Origin: Sphingomonas crusticola
GTDB lineage: Bacteria; Pseudomonadota; Alphaproteobacteria; Sphingomonadales; Sphingomonadaceae
Length of the DNA stretch: 64,000 nucleotides
Direction: 5' to 3'
Assembly: GCF_003391115.1 (NCBI RefSeq)
Contig: NZ_QTJP01000001.1
Location: 2,378,501 to 2,442,500, forward strand
Positions 47,732 to 57,412 of this stretch are shown in pieces. The notes beneath the pieces were generated by a model. It was given only the letters and a program-made list of their open reading frames with translations. It had not been told where the DNA came from and did no database searches. Position numbers and translations under genes: made by a program. Position 1 is the first letter of the stretch. Each line of letters opens with the position of its first letter.

Positions 47732-47802
47732 CCGTTCGCCCTGAGCGACATCGAAGGGCGCTTCGTCGCGCCGCGTGCTTCGACTTCGCTCAGCACGAAC
47801 GG
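47732..47802. repeat. Inverted repeat element between murC and murB
   Basis: The left arm begins CCGTTCGCCCTGAGCGACA (47732 on) and the right arm, read on the other strand, begins CCGTTCGTGCTGAGCGAAG. The arms run about 26 bases each and match at most positions. This resembles extragenic palindrome families known from sphingomonads and other alphaproteobacteria. It lies within the 106-base murC-murB gap. Confidence 0.7.
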
Positions 47803-47823
47803 ATCTTTACCACCGCGGTCGCG

Positions 47824-48723
47824 ATGACGGTGTGCGAAGCCCTGCCACCGCTGCATGGCGACGTGACGCATGAAGGCAGCCTCGCCGACTTCATCTGGTT
47901 TCGCACCGGCGGGCCGGCCGAATGGCTGGTGCGGCCGCGCGACGTGAACGATCTTGCGGGCTTCATGGCGGGCCTCGATCGTGCGACGCCCGTGCTGCCG
48001 GTGGGCGTCGGCTCGAACCTGATCGTGCGCGACGGCGGCGTTGCGGGAGTGGTCGTGCGCCTGCCCAAGGCCTTCGCCAAAACCGCGATCGAGCCGGGCA
48101 ACCGCGTTCGCGCGGGTGGTGCGGCAATGGGCATCACCGTTGCCAGTGCGGCACGGGACGCGGGTATCGCCGGCCTCGAATTCCTGCGCGGCATTCCCGG
48201 CACGGTCGGCGGCGCGGTGCGGATGAATGCCGGCGCCTATGGCCGCGACGCCAGCGACATATTGATCGAGGCGACCTTGGTGCTGCGCGACGGCCGCATC
48301 GAAACCTGGCCCGCGGCCCGGCTTGGCTACTCCTATCGCCATTCCGATCTGCCCGAAGGGGCGGTGGTGGTGGAGGCCTTGTTCGAAGGCGTCCCCGGCG
48401 ACAAAGCCGCCATCGGCGCGGAGATGGACCGCATCGCTGCCGAACGCGAAGCTTCCCAGCCTTTGCGCAGCCGCACCGGCGGCTCGACCTTCAAGAATCC
48501 GGAGGGCAAGAAGGCGTGGCAGCTGATCGACGAAGCCGGTTGCCGCGGCCTGCAGATCGGCGACGCGCAGGTGTCCGAGAAACATTGTAACTTCCTGCTC
48601 AATCTCGGTTCTGCGTCTTCGGCCGAGATCGAGGAACTGGGCGAGGAGGTGCGCCGCCGGGTCAAAGCCAGCAGCGGCGTCACGCTCGAATGGGAAATTC
48701 AGCGCGTGGGGAAACCCGCATGA
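47824..48723 (+). CDS. murB: UDP-N-acetylenolpyruvoylglucosamine reductase MurB
   Basis: MurB reduces enolpyruvyl-UDP-GlcNAc with NADPH and FAD. It has 299 residues with WFRTGGPAEWLVRP, VGVGSNLIVRDGGVAGVV (FAD site) and FLRGIPGTVGGAVRMNAGAYG, which carry the family motifs. The ATG at 47824 is the first plausible start after the repeat element. No Shine-Dalgarno is visible, and the frame stays open through the element to 47578, so the true start is somewhat uncertain. Confidence 0.94.
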   Translation: MTVCEALPPLHGDVTHEGSLADFIWFRTGGPAEWLVRPRDVNDLAGFMAGLDRATPVLPVGVGSNLIVRDGGVAGVVVRLPKAFAKTAIEPGNRVRAGGAAMGITVASAARDAGIAGLEFLRGIPGTVGGAVRMNAGAYGRDASDILIEATLVLRDGRIETWPAARLGYSYRHSDLPEGAVVVEALFEGVPGDKAAIGAEMDRIAAEREASQPLRSRTGGSTFKNPEGKKAWQLIDEAGCRGLQIGDAQVSEKHCNFLLNLGSASSAEIEELGEEVRRRVKASSGVTLEWEIQRVGKPA

Positions 48724-48740
48724 GCGCGGCAGAATATCTC

Positions 48741-48828
48741 CGTCATGCTGAACTTGTTTCAGCATCCATCCAGCCCCGGGCGCCGTCGCTCGTGGCACAA
48801 TGGACCCTGAAACAAATTCAGGGTGACG
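48741..48828. repeat. Double-hairpin repeat between murB and ddlB
   Basis: Each arm is itself a hairpin: ATGCTGAA-CTTGT-TTCAGCAT at 48745-48765 and ACCCTGAA-ACAAA-TTCAGGGT at 48804-48824. The outer flanks (CGTCA and TGACG) make the whole element an inverted repeat. The differences between the arms are compensated within each stem, as seen in REP-type elements. Confidence 0.75.
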
Positions 48829-48847
48829 ATTGGGGGGAGGGCGCCCG

Positions 48848-49765
48848 ATGAGCCTCCACGTCGCGGTCCTGATGGGCGGCTGGTCGGCCGAGCGCGAGGT
48901 CAGTCTCGTATCCGGCGAGGGTGTCGCCAAGGCGTGCGAAAGCCTCGGCCATCGCGTCACCCGGATCGACATGGATCGGGACGTCGCGTTGCGCCTGCAC
49001 GAGGCCAGGCCCGATGTCGTGTTCAACGCGCTCCACGGCACGCCCGGCGAGGACGGCACGGTCCAGGGCATGCTCGAGCTGATGGGCATTCCTTACACCC
49101 ATTCCGGGCTCGCCACGTCCGTCATCGCGATCGACAAGCAGCTCACCAAGAACGAGCTCGTTCCGCACGGCATCCGCATGCCTGAGGGGAAGATCGTCAA
49201 ATCGTCGACCTTGTTCGAAGGCGATCCGATCGCGCGGCCTTATGTGGTGAAGCCGGTCAACGAAGGCTCCTCGGTCGGGATCGCCATAGTCACCGACGAC
49301 AATAATTACGGCAACCCGATCGGCCGCGACGTCGAAGGCCCGTGGGCGCATTTCGACGAATTGCTGGCCGAGCCTTTCATCCGCGGGCGCGAACTCACCA
49401 CCGCCGTAATTGGTGATCGCGCGCTTGGTGTGACCGAACTCAGGCCCAAGAGCGGCTTCTACGATTACGATGCCAAATATACGGCCGGCATGACCGAGCA
49501 CATCTGCCCGGCCCAAATACCCGCCGAGGTTGAGCAGGCCTGTCTGAAGATGGCGCTCGATGCGCACAGGTTGCTGGGCTGCAAGGGCACGTCGCGCTCC
49601 GACTTCCGCTGGGACGACGAACAGGGCGTCGACGGCCTCTATCTGCTCGAGGTCAACACCCAACCGGGCATGACCCCCTTGAGCCTGGTGCCGGAACAGG
49701 CGAAGCTGGTCGGCATGACCTATGAGGGGCTGGTCCAGGCAATCATCGACGAGGCGCTGGCATGA
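48848..49765 (+). CDS. ddlB: D-alanine--D-alanine ligase
   Basis: Ddl makes D-Ala-D-Ala for the peptidoglycan precursor. The start at 48848 (MSLHVAVLMGGWSAEREVSL) fits the family N terminus and lies after a purine-rich stretch (GGGGGGAGGG). The 305-residue protein is of the ATP-grasp type with VKPVNEGSSVGI, ARSDFR-like GTSRSDFRWDD and EVNTQPGMTPLSLVP with the metal ligands. The gene overlaps ftsQ by 4 bases. It lies within the dcw cluster, which is why I use ddlB. Confidence 0.95.
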   Translation: MSLHVAVLMGGWSAEREVSLVSGEGVAKACESLGHRVTRIDMDRDVALRLHEARPDVVFNALHGTPGEDGTVQGMLELMGIPYTHSGLATSVIAIDKQLTKNELVPHGIRMPEGKIVKSSTLFEGDPIARPYVVKPVNEGSSVGIAIVTDDNNYGNPIGRDVEGPWAHFDELLAEPFIRGRELTTAVIGDRALGVTELRPKSGFYDYDAKYTAGMTEHICPAQIPAEVEQACLKMALDAHRLLGCKGTSRSDFRWDDEQGVDGLYLLEVNTQPGMTPLSLVPEQAKLVGMTYEGLVQAIIDEALA

Positions 49766-50673
49766 GCCGCGCGCCCGCGCGGGTGACGGCGCGCAGCGGG
49801 CGCGCGGCGGCGGCGCGTACCGCCAAGCCCGCGCGCCGCCGCCCGCCCGCCAAGACCAACGATCTGCCGCGCATCCCGCTACCCCCCGGCCTCGTTCGCA
49901 CCATACGCAACTGGACGCTCGGTCTTTTCGTCCTGGCGGCGGTCGTCGCCGGGTTGATCGTCATGGGCGTGCCACAGATGACCGGCATGGCTGCCGCCCA
50001 CGGCCTGGGCCGCATGGGCTTCGTCGTGCGCAACATCCAGCTCACCGGCCTCAAGCAGGTCGATCGCGACACCGTCTATCGCATCGTGTCCGAAGAGCAT
50101 GGTCAGGATATGCCGCTGGTCGATCTCGCACAGGTGCGCCAGCAATTGCTCCAGCTCGGCTGGATCGCCGACGCCCGTGTCTCGCGCCGCCTGCCGGATA
50201 CGCTGGCGATCGATCTCGTCGAGCGCGTCCCCGCTGCCGTGCTCCAGCGTAACCAGCAACTGTCGCTGATCGATGCGGAGGGTCATATCCTCGCGCCGGT
50301 CGACGCGCACACCATGCCGGTCCAGCTGCCGCTGGTGATCGGCGATGGGGTCGAGGCTCATATCGGCGCGCTGCGTACCTTGATCGCCAGCCAGGCGCCG
50401 CTCAAGCAGCTGATCGAGGGCGCCACCTGGGTCGGCCAGCGCCGTTGGGATATCCGCTTCCAGTCGGGCGAGACCTTGTCACTGCCGGAAGGCGATGCCG
50501 CGGCGAGCCAGGCACTGGCGACGTTCGTGAAGAAGGATCAGGAAGCGCGCCTGCTTGGGCAAGGCTATGTCCGCATCGACATGCGCGATCCCAAGCAGAT
50601 GGTGATCCGCACCTCGCGCGATCCCGGCACCCGCATCACCGATCCGGCGCCGCCCAGCGCCACCCAGGCTTAG
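49762..50673 (+). CDS. ftsQ: Cell division protein FtsQ
   Basis: FtsQ is a bitopic division protein linking FtsA/FtsZ to the septal synthases through FtsL and FtsB. It has 303 residues. An Arg/Ala/Pro-rich cytoplasmic N terminus of about 50 residues is followed by a membrane helix near residues 51-72 and the POTRA domain FVVRNIQLTGLKQVDRDTVYRIV. The C-terminal beta domain is complete. It overlaps ddlB by 4 bases, and its TAG stop overlaps the ribosome binding site of ftsA. Confidence 0.94.
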   Translation: MSRAPARVTARSGRAAAARTAKPARRRPPAKTNDLPRIPLPPGLVRTIRNWTLGLFVLAAVVAGLIVMGVPQMTGMAAAHGLGRMGFVVRNIQLTGLKQVDRDTVYRIVSEEHGQDMPLVDLAQVRQQLLQLGWIADARVSRRLPDTLAIDLVERVPAAVLQRNQQLSLIDAEGHILAPVDAHTMPVQLPLVIGDGVEAHIGALRTLIASQAPLKQLIEGATWVGQRRWDIRFQSGETLSLPEGDAAASQALATFVKKDQEARLLGQGYVRIDMRDPKQMVIRTSRDPGTRITDPAPPSATQA

Positions 50674-50682
50674 GAGCGAAGC

Positions 50683-51930
50683 TTGGCCCAACCCCGCCCC
50701 GAAGGCCTGATCACCGCCGTCGATATCGGCTCGTCCAAGGTGGCGGCGCTGATCGCCCAGCCGGTCGAGGGCGGATTGCAGGTGCTCGGCACCGGCCAGC
50801 GCGAGAGCCGCGGCGTCAAGCATGGCTTTATCGCCGACATGGAGCGCACCGAACATGCGGTGCGCGAGGCCGTCGAGCAGGCCGAACGGATCGCGCGCAC
50901 CAATATCGAGGAAGTGTGGGTCAGCTTCTCGGCCGGCGGCCTCTATAGCGATGTCGCCTCGGTCGAGGTCGCGCTCGGCGGCCAGCGCATCGAGCAGCGC
51001 GATATCGACGAACTGCTCAATGCCGGGCGCAATTCGATCGATCCGGAGGGGCGGCTGGTGCTCCATGCCCAGCCCGCGCTCTACACGCTGGACGGATTGA
51101 ACGGCGTCCGCCAGCCGCTCGGTCTCCATGCCGAGAAGCTCGGCGTGGATATCCACGTCGTCTCGGCCGATCCGTCCCCCGTCCGCAATCTCGATCTGTG
51201 CGTCCGCTCGGCGCATCTCGCGGTCAAATCGATCGTCGCCTCGCCGATCGCGACGGCGATGTCCTGCCTGAGCGAGGAGGAACGCGAACTCGGCGTGGCT
51301 CTGGTCGAGCTCGGCGCGGGGGTCACCAACGTGTCGCTCTTCGCCGGCGGACTATTGGTCGGCCTGGCCTCGCTGCCGATCGGCGCGGGTGAGATCACCG
51401 ACGACATCGCTTCCACCTTCGGCATGCGCCGCGCCCAGGCCGAACGGCTTAAATGCTTCCACGGCTCGGCCCAGACATCCCCTCGCGACAATCATGAGAT
51501 GATCGAGGTAGCGGGCGGCCCCGACGGCGCCGAACCGCTCCGCATCAGCCGCGCGCAATTGATCTCCGTCATCCGCCAGCGGCTCGAACATTGGTTCGCC
51601 GCGGTCGAGGAGGCGCTGAAGGCGCTGGGCTTCACCGGACCGATCGCACGCCGGCTGGTGCTCACCGGCGGCGGCGCCGAATTGAAGGGTATCGCCGATT
51701 ATGCGCAGAGCGTGCTCGGTCGCGCGGTGCGGGTCGGGCGGCCGCGCGGTCTGATCGGCATGCCGGAGGCGCATTCTGGCATGAGCTTCGCCACCTTGGC
51801 GGGGCTGGTGCTCTATGCGGCGTCCGATCCGATCGATCTCAGGCAGGTGCCGCATGCCCAATCGATCACCCGCATGTCGCCGTCCGGCATGGTGCAAAGG
51901 CTCATCGCGGCCGTGCGCAGCGGCTACTGA
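50683..51930 (+). CDS. ftsA: Cell division protein FtsA (TTG start)
   Basis: FtsA is an actin-like ATPase that tethers FtsZ to the membrane. The start is TTG at 50683, giving (M)[18 protein letters not shown], with AGGAG 6 bases upstream overlapping the ftsQ TAG. The 415 residues contain the phosphate-binding motif [26 protein letters not shown] and [16 protein letters not shown]. The C-terminal segment [18 protein letters not shown] could be the amphipathic membrane-targeting helix. Confidence 0.95.
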   Translation: MAQPRPEGLITAVDIGSSKVAALIAQPVEGGLQVLGTGQRESRGVKHGFIADMERTEHAVREAVEQAERIARTNIEEVWVSFSAGGLYSDVASVEVALGGQRIEQRDIDELLNAGRNSIDPEGRLVLHAQPALYTLDGLNGVRQPLGLHAEKLGVDIHVVSADPSPVRNLDLCVRSAHLAVKSIVASPIATAMSCLSEEERELGVALVELGAGVTNVSLFAGGLLVGLASLPIGAGEITDDIASTFGMRRAQAERLKCFHGSAQTSPRDNHEMIEVAGGPDGAEPLRISRAQLISVIRQRLEHWFAAVEEALKALGFTGPIARRLVLTGGGAELKGIADYAQSVLGRAVRVGRPRGLIGMPEAHSGMSFATLAGLVLYAASDPIDLRQVPHAQSITRMSPSGMVQRLIAAVRSGY

Positions 51931-52043
51931 GCGAAAACGATCAACAGGAAAGATTGCCCCAAACCCAAAAAGCTCTCGCACCCGCGAATCACTTGGGGCA
52001 CTTTGGCAAAATGCGGCGTAACGCCGGTGAATTGGAGACTGAC

Positions 52044-53501
52044 ATGGCGATCGAATTCCTCCGGCCCGAGGTCGATGAGCTGAAGCCGCGCATCAGCGTG
52101 ATCGGCGTGGGTGGGGCGGGCGGCAACGCCATCGCCAACATGATCGCCTCGGATGTTCAGGGCGTTGACTTCATCGTCGCTAACACCGATGCGCAGGCGC
52201 TCAATGCCTCCCCCGCGGAAAGCCGCATCCAGCTCGGCATGAAGATCACGCAGGGTCTCGGCGCCGGCTCGCGTCCCGAAATCGGCCGTGCGGCGGCTGA
52301 AGAGACGATGGAGCAGGTCGAAAAGGCGCTCGATGGCGCGCACATGTGCTTCATCGCCGCCGGCATGGGTGGCGGCACCGGCACCGGCGCCGCGCCGGTT
52401 ATCGCCAAGCTGGCGCGCGAGAAGGGCATCCTTACCGTCGGCGTCGTCACGAAGCCGTTCAGCTTCGAAGGCTCGCGCCGGATGAAGTCGGCCGACGCCG
52501 GCATCACCGAGCTGCAGAAGCATGTCGACACGCTGATCGTGATCCCGAACCAGAATCTGTTCCTGATCGCCAACCCCAACACGACCTTCAAGGAAGCTTT
52601 CCTGATGGCGGATCAGGTGCTGCAGCAGGGCGTACGCGGCATCACCGACCTGATGGTCATGCCGGGCCTGATCAATCTCGACTTCGCCGATGTCCGCTCG
52701 GTGATGAGCGAGATGGGCAAGGCGATGATGGGCACGGGCGAGGCGTCGGGCGACAATCGCGCGATCGAGGCCGCCGAAAAGGCGATCGCCAATCCCTTGC
52801 TCGACGGCGTCAGCATGAAGGGCGCCAAGGGCGTGATCGTCTCGATCACCGGCGGCGAGGATATGCGCCTGCTCGAGGTCGACGAGGCGGCCAACCACAT
52901 CAAGGATCTGGTCGATCCCGACGCCAACATCATCTGGGGCTCGGCGTTCAACAACGATCTGGAGGGCAAGATCCGCGTGTCGGTCGTCGCCACTGGCATT
53001 GAGGCCGAGACCGGCGCGATGCCCGAGCCGGCAAAGCCGTTCAGCTTCCCGCCGCGCAGCCGTACCGAGGCACGCGCCCCTGGCAGCGAGACTCCATCCG
53101 CCGCTGCACAGCCGGCCGCGGCGCCGACGTTCGATCTGGCGGAGCCTGCTGCGCCGGCCGCCGCGCCCGAGCCGGCTGCGGATGAGGACGAGTTGGTTCT
53201 TGGCGAGGACACGCAGGTCAGCGCGACCCCGGCCGAGCATGAGCAGATTACCGCCTTCGATCCCGAAGCGCCGGCCGCCCCGCCGGCTCGTTCCGGCCCG
53301 CGTCGCTGGCTGCAGGACAATGAGGAAGAAGCCGCACCTGCCGCCGCTCCGGCGCCGGCCCGCGGCGGCACCCTGTTCGAACGTATGTCGAGCATGGCGC
53401 GCGGATCCGCCAAGATCGGCTCGACCGACGAGGAGCAGGAAGAAGGGCCGCGTGACCCGCTCGACATCCCGCGTTTCCTCAACCGCCAGAACAATCAGTA
53501 A
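52044..53501 (+). CDS. ftsZ: Cell division protein FtsZ
   Basis: FtsZ is the tubulin-like GTPase that forms the division ring. The ATG at 52044 ([20 protein letters not shown]) follows TTGGAG. The 485-residue protein has the tubulin signature [12 protein letters not shown] at residues 107-118, [13 protein letters not shown] near the N terminus, a long linker after about residue 325 and the C-terminal peptide [15 protein letters not shown] for FtsA/FtsZ-partner binding. The linker is Ala/Pro/Glu-rich and variable. A long palindrome follows. Confidence 0.97.
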   Translation: MAIEFLRPEVDELKPRISVIGVGGAGGNAIANMIASDVQGVDFIVANTDAQALNASPAESRIQLGMKITQGLGAGSRPEIGRAAAEETMEQVEKALDGAHMCFIAAGMGGGTGTGAAPVIAKLAREKGILTVGVVTKPFSFEGSRRMKSADAGITELQKHVDTLIVIPNQNLFLIANPNTTFKEAFLMADQVLQQGVRGITDLMVMPGLINLDFADVRSVMSEMGKAMMGTGEASGDNRAIEAAEKAIANPLLDGVSMKGAKGVIVSITGGEDMRLLEVDEAANHIKDLVDPDANIIWGSAFNNDLEGKIRVSVVATGIEAETGAMPEPAKPFSFPPRSRTEARAPGSETPSAAAQPAAAPTFDLAEPAAPAAAPEPAADEDELVLGEDTQVSATPAEHEQITAFDPEAPAAPPARSGPRRWLQDNEEEAAPAAAPAPARGGTLFERMSSMARGSAKIGSTDEEQEEGPRDPLDIPRFLNRQNNQ

Positions 53502-53517
53502 GGTCGCACCAATTGAA

Positions 53518-53581
53518 TAGAGCCTGATTCACGCCATCGGCGGAAGCGCACAGCGCTTCGACCGCCGACGATCAGGCTCTA
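53518..53581. repeat. Long palindrome downstream of ftsZ
   Basis: TAGAGCCTGAT at 53518-53528 is exactly inverted as ATCAGGCTCTA at 53571-53581. The interior has TCGGCGG/CCGCCGA and AAGCG/CGCTT, so one extended structure with short loops forms. It lacks a T-run. It could stabilise the ftsZ mRNA end or reduce read-through into the next gene. A short GGCGGC/GCCGCC hairpin follows at 53583-53600. Confidence 0.72.
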
Positions 53582-53631
53582 GGGCGGCTTCGTCGCCGCC
53601 GCGCCACGGTTTGGCGACGCACCCAATTGCG

Positions 53632-55170
53632 ATGCTTGCAAGCCGCTGCGCCACGCGCTTGAGCGGGCGCGTGCACCCGCGTTCGATGTTCCTGGCGCTC
53701 GCTTTCGTGGCGAGCATGCTGGCCCTGACCGCCCCGGTAGCGGCGCAGGAAGAGGTATTGCAGCCCGTTGAGGCGCCCCAGGCCTTGGCGCCCAACGCGT
53801 TGCAACTGGCGCAGGCTGCGGCCGCCCGCGGCGATTCCGCCGAGGCCTTGTCACGTTACCTGCGCATTCTCGCCACCACGCCTGACGATGTGAATGCGCT
53901 GATCGGCGCCGGCCGTGCGGCGCTCGCCGTCGGCGACACCAACGCCGCGGCAGGCTTCCTCTCGCGCGCCGACGTGCTCGATTCGCGCAATGGCCAGGTC
54001 AAGGCGGGGCTTGGCAGCACGATGCTGGCCAACGGCAATGCCCGCGCCGCATTGCGGCTGTTCAACGATGCGGTCGCGCTGGGCGTGCCACCGACCGAAA
54101 TCGCTGCCGATCGCGGCCTCGCCTACGATCTGCGCGGTGCACCGAAACGGGCACAGGCGGATTACGCGCTCGCCCTGCGCCTTCACCCCAGCGACGAAAC
54201 CACCCGCAGGCTTGCCCTGAGCCAGGCCATTGCCGGCGACCGCGTCTCGGCACTGGCCACGCTCGATCCGCTGCTGCGCAAGCAGGACGTTCCCGCCTGG
54301 CGCGATCGCGTGTTCGTTTATGCCCTCACCGGCGACCTCGCCAGTGCGCAGCAGGACGCGGCCCTGGTCATGCCGGCCGATCAGGTGGCGGCGCTTGGAC
54401 CCTATCTGCCCCGCCTCGCCGCGCTGAAGATGGCGGACAAGGCTGCTGCGATCCATCTCGGCCGCTTCCCCGGCGAAACGCCTCCCGAACCCAAGCCGGT
54501 CGTGATTGCGGCACCCAGGATCCAGGTCGATCGCGCCACGCTCACACCGGCCGCACCCGTGCAGAGCTTCGCCGAAGTAAAGGCTGCAGCGACAACGCCG
54601 GCGCCGGTGACGCCGGCTCGCGCGCCTGCACCCGAAACGGCCGCGGCCGCGCTTCCAGTCCGCGCCGAGCGAGCGCCCGCTCCATCACGCGCCCAACGCC
54701 CGCCAGGTTCATCGCGCTCCGAGGACATGCCGAGCGCCTCGCAGACGGCGGCACCTGCCGCCCCGACACGGGCCGAACTCGCCGCCGAGGCCAAGCTGGA
54801 GGCGAAGGCGCGCGCGGCCGAGAAGCGCAAAGCCGATGCGCTTGCTGCCGCCAAGGCGAAGCGGGAACAGGAAGAAGAGGAGCGCGCGGTCGCGCGCAAG
54901 AATCCGGCACGTCACTGGGTCCAGGTCGCGGGCGGTGCCAACAAGGCCGATCTCGGCAGGGAATGGGCCAAGCTCAAGGCGAAATGGCCGACGCAACTCG
55001 CCGGCCGTTCGCCGTGGACGACCCACTACCGCTTCACCAATCGCTTGCTGATCGGCCCGTTCGCGACATCGGCCGCAGCGCAGGATTGGGTGGGCGATCG
55101 CAAGAAGGAAGGCTTTGCCACCTTCCGCGTTGAAACCGCCGCGGGAGATCCGGTCGAGCGGGTCGACTGA
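53632..55170 (+). CDS. Exported TPR protein with C-terminal SPOR-like domain
   Basis: This protein has a signal peptide ([22 protein letters not shown], ending near residue 40) and TPR-like helical repeats between about residues 55 and 250 (for example [24 protein letters not shown]). A Pro/Ala/Glu linker follows and then a SPOR-type domain near the end: [44 protein letters not shown] domains bind denuded glycan at the septum. The start is uncertain (TTG 53611, ATG 53632, ATG 53686); 53632 gives 512 residues. It follows ftsZ, suggesting a division role, but that is inference. Confidence 0.78.
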   Translation: MLASRCATRLSGRVHPRSMFLALAFVASMLALTAPVAAQEEVLQPVEAPQALAPNALQLAQAAAARGDSAEALSRYLRILATTPDDVNALIGAGRAALAVGDTNAAAGFLSRADVLDSRNGQVKAGLGSTMLANGNARAALRLFNDAVALGVPPTEIAADRGLAYDLRGAPKRAQADYALALRLHPSDETTRRLALSQAIAGDRVSALATLDPLLRKQDVPAWRDRVFVYALTGDLASAQQDAALVMPADQVAALGPYLPRLAALKMADKAAAIHLGRFPGETPPEPKPVVIAAPRIQVDRATLTPAAPVQSFAEVKAAATTPAPVTPARAPAPETAAAALPVRAERAPAPSRAQRPPGSSRSEDMPSASQTAAPAAPTRAELAAEAKLEAKARAAEKRKADALAAAKAKREQEEEERAVARKNPARHWVQVAGGANKADLGREWAKLKAKWPTQLAGRSPWTTHYRFTNRLLIGPFATSAAAQDWVGDRKKEGFATFRVETAAGDPVERVD

Positions 55171-55207
55171 CCTCGACATTCGTCGGTGGCCACGCCATCT
55201 GCCGCGC

Positions 55208-56371
55208 ATGGCGCTCGCCCCCTTCGCTGCCGATCCCGCCCGAAGCCGCGGCCGTCGCCATCCCTTGTCCTCGGCCAGCGGCCGCGGCCAGCGCGACGAA
55301 TATCAGCGCGATCGTGATCGCATCGTCCATTCCATCGCCTTCCGGCGGCTGCGCCACAAGACGCAGGTATTCGTGGCGCCGGATGGCGACCATTTCCGCG
55401 TCCGGCTGACCCACAGTCTCGAGGTCGCGCAGATCGGCCGCACCATCGCCCGCGCGCTCGGCCTGAACGAGGATCTGACCGAGGCGCTCTGCCTCGCCCA
55501 CGATATCGGCCATCCGCCGTTCGGCCATGCCGGCGAGGACGCACTGAAGGAGGCGATGGCCGATGCCGGCGGCTTCGACCACAATGCCCATACGTTGCGC
55601 GTGCTGACGCGGCTGGAATCGCCCTACCTCCACCATCCGGGCCTCAACCTCAGCTGGGAAATGCTGGAGGGTCTCGCCAAGCATAATGGACCGGTCGCCG
55701 ATCCGCCGTGGGCGCTGGCGGAAATCGATGCCGATTGGTCGCTCCATCTCAATGGTCAGCCGTTGCTCGAGGCGCAGGTGGCGGCACTCGCCGACGATAT
55801 CGCCTACGACAATCACGACATCGACGACGGCATCCGCGCCGGCCTGCTCTCGATCGAAGAGGCGCGCAGCGTGCCGCTCGTCGCGCAAGGCTGGGATGCG
55901 GCCCGCGCCCGTTGGGCCGATTGCAGCGACGCCGATTTGCTGGGCGAACTCATTCGCGACCAGATCGGGCGGATGGTGGCCGACCTGCTCGACGAGAGCC
56001 GTCGCCGGATCGCGGCCGCCACGCCGCGCTCGATCGGCGATATTCGCGCGGCGCCCGCGCCCTTGATCGCCTTCTCTCCGGAAATGGCCGCCGCCGAACG
56101 CGCGCTGAAGCGCTTCATGTATGCCAAACTCTATCATCACCCGCAGCAGATGCTGGTGGCCGAGCAGGCGCACAGGATCGTTGCCGGGCTTGCCGCAGCC
56201 TATATCGCCGAGCCGCAGGCGCTGCCGGATGACTGGCGTGGCCGCCTGCCCACGGAAGAGCCGGCCCGCACGCGCCATATCGGTGACTTCATCGCCGGCA
56301 TGACCGATCGCTATGCGGTCGCCCGCTATCGCGAAGTGGTCGGGCCGATCGACATGCCCGAGGGCGTCTAG
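55208..56371 (+). CDS. dgt: Deoxyguanosinetriphosphate triphosphohydrolase-like protein
   Basis: This 387-residue HD-domain protein resembles the dGTPase family that hydrolyses dGTP to deoxyguanosine and triphosphate. Motifs include [33 protein letters not shown] (first histidine) and [16 protein letters not shown] (HD and nearby). ATG 55208 gives [16 protein letters not shown]; a longer frame overlaps the SPOR gene. Many of these proteins are annotated dGTPase-like without proof of substrate. Confidence 0.92.
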   Translation: MALAPFAADPARSRGRRHPLSSASGRGQRDEYQRDRDRIVHSIAFRRLRHKTQVFVAPDGDHFRVRLTHSLEVAQIGRTIARALGLNEDLTEALCLAHDIGHPPFGHAGEDALKEAMADAGGFDHNAHTLRVLTRLESPYLHHPGLNLSWEMLEGLAKHNGPVADPPWALAEIDADWSLHLNGQPLLEAQVAALADDIAYDNHDIDDGIRAGLLSIEEARSVPLVAQGWDAARARWADCSDADLLGELIRDQIGRMVADLLDESRRRIAAATPRSIGDIRAAPAPLIAFSPEMAAAERALKRFMYAKLYHHPQQMLVAEQAHRIVAGLAAAYIAEPQALPDDWRGRLPTEEPARTRHIGDFIAGMTDRYAVARYREVVGPIDMPEGV

Positions 56372-56425
56372 CCGCTGGCATCCGCTGTGCCGGCAATGTT
56401 AGTCAGGCACGATACGGGGTGCGGG

Positions 56426-57412
56426 ATGGATGAAGGCTCGGCGGCGGCGCTTCTCAAGCAGGGGATAGAATGCACCCGCACCGGCCACTTGGCAGCGGGC
56501 GAGGCGATTTTACGCAGCGCGGTCGCGGCCCATCCCGACCTGCCCGATCTGCGCCGGGTGCTCGGCCTCAACCTGCTCACCCAGGGGCGCTATGCCGAAG
56601 CCTGGCCGTTCTACGAAGCACGGATCGCGGTGCCCTGGCTGACCGACGGTCTCCCGCGCGATTTTCCGTTCCCGCGTTGGCAGGGCGAGGATCTGGCGGG
56701 AAGGCACGTCACTATCTTCCCGGAACAAGGCTGGGGTGACCAGATCCAGTTCATCCGCTTCCTGCCCGCTCTCGCAGCTTTCGGCGCGCGGATCACCTTG
56801 CTCGCGCCGCCGCTGCTGGTGCGGCTGTTCCGGCACAATTTCCCGGATGTGCAGATTTTTCCTGCCGACGGCGCCGTCGATTTTGCCGATCCGGATTACT
56901 GGCTGACCCTGGTCGATCTTCCCGGCCGCCTCGGCGTGACGCTCAACACGATCCCGGCTGCACCTTATCTGACGCCGCCAGGCCGATGGGCCAACGTCCC
57001 GGAAGGGCCGAAGGTGGGGCTGGTGACGAAGGGCAATCCCAATAATGAGCGGGATCGGTGGCGCTCCTTGCCGGACGCGGTCGCGGATCGTCTCCGAGAC
57101 GGCCTGCCCGGCCGGGTCTTCGGCCTGCTTCCCGACGCGACCGGAGCGCGCGACTTTGCCGAGACCGCCGCCGTCGTCGACGGGCTCGACCTCGTCGTCG
57201 CCGTCGATACCGCCGCGGCCCATCTGGCGGGCGCGATGGGCAAGAGATGCTTCCTGCTGCTGTCGGGCGTCGACACCGACTGGCGTTGGATGCGCGACCG
57301 GATCGATTCCCCTTGGTACCCGAATCATGTCCTTTACCGGGGCGGCGCCGATGGCGCTTGGGACGCGGCCGTCGATCGCCTGATCGGAGATGCGCGCGCC
57401 CTGCTTGGCTAG
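56426..57412 (+). CDS. TPR protein with heptosyltransferase-like domain
   Basis: The N terminus (MDEGSAAALLKQGIECTRTG) carries TPR-type repeats such as YAEAWPFYEARIAVPW. The remaining part resembles the C-terminal half of ADP-heptose:LPS heptosyltransferases, with LVVAVDTAAAHLAGAMGKRC near residues 260-280 and WRWMRDRIDSPWYPN. Such fused TPR/glycosyltransferase-like proteins are common and often of unknown substrate. The start is chosen at 56426 (328 residues); ATG 56396 and GTG 56387 are alternatives. It overlaps the GH8 gene end convergently by 4 bases. Confidence 0.75.
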   Translation: MDEGSAAALLKQGIECTRTGHLAAGEAILRSAVAAHPDLPDLRRVLGLNLLTQGRYAEAWPFYEARIAVPWLTDGLPRDFPFPRWQGEDLAGRHVTIFPEQGWGDQIQFIRFLPALAAFGARITLLAPPLLVRLFRHNFPDVQIFPADGAVDFADPDYWLTLVDLPGRLGVTLNTIPAAPYLTPPGRWANVPEGPKVGLVTKGNPNNERDRWRSLPDAVADRLRDGLPGRVFGLLPDATGARDFAETAAVVDGLDLVVAVDTAAAHLAGAMGKRCFLLLSGVDTDWRWMRDRIDSPWYPNHVLYRGGADGAWDAAVDRLIGDARALLG

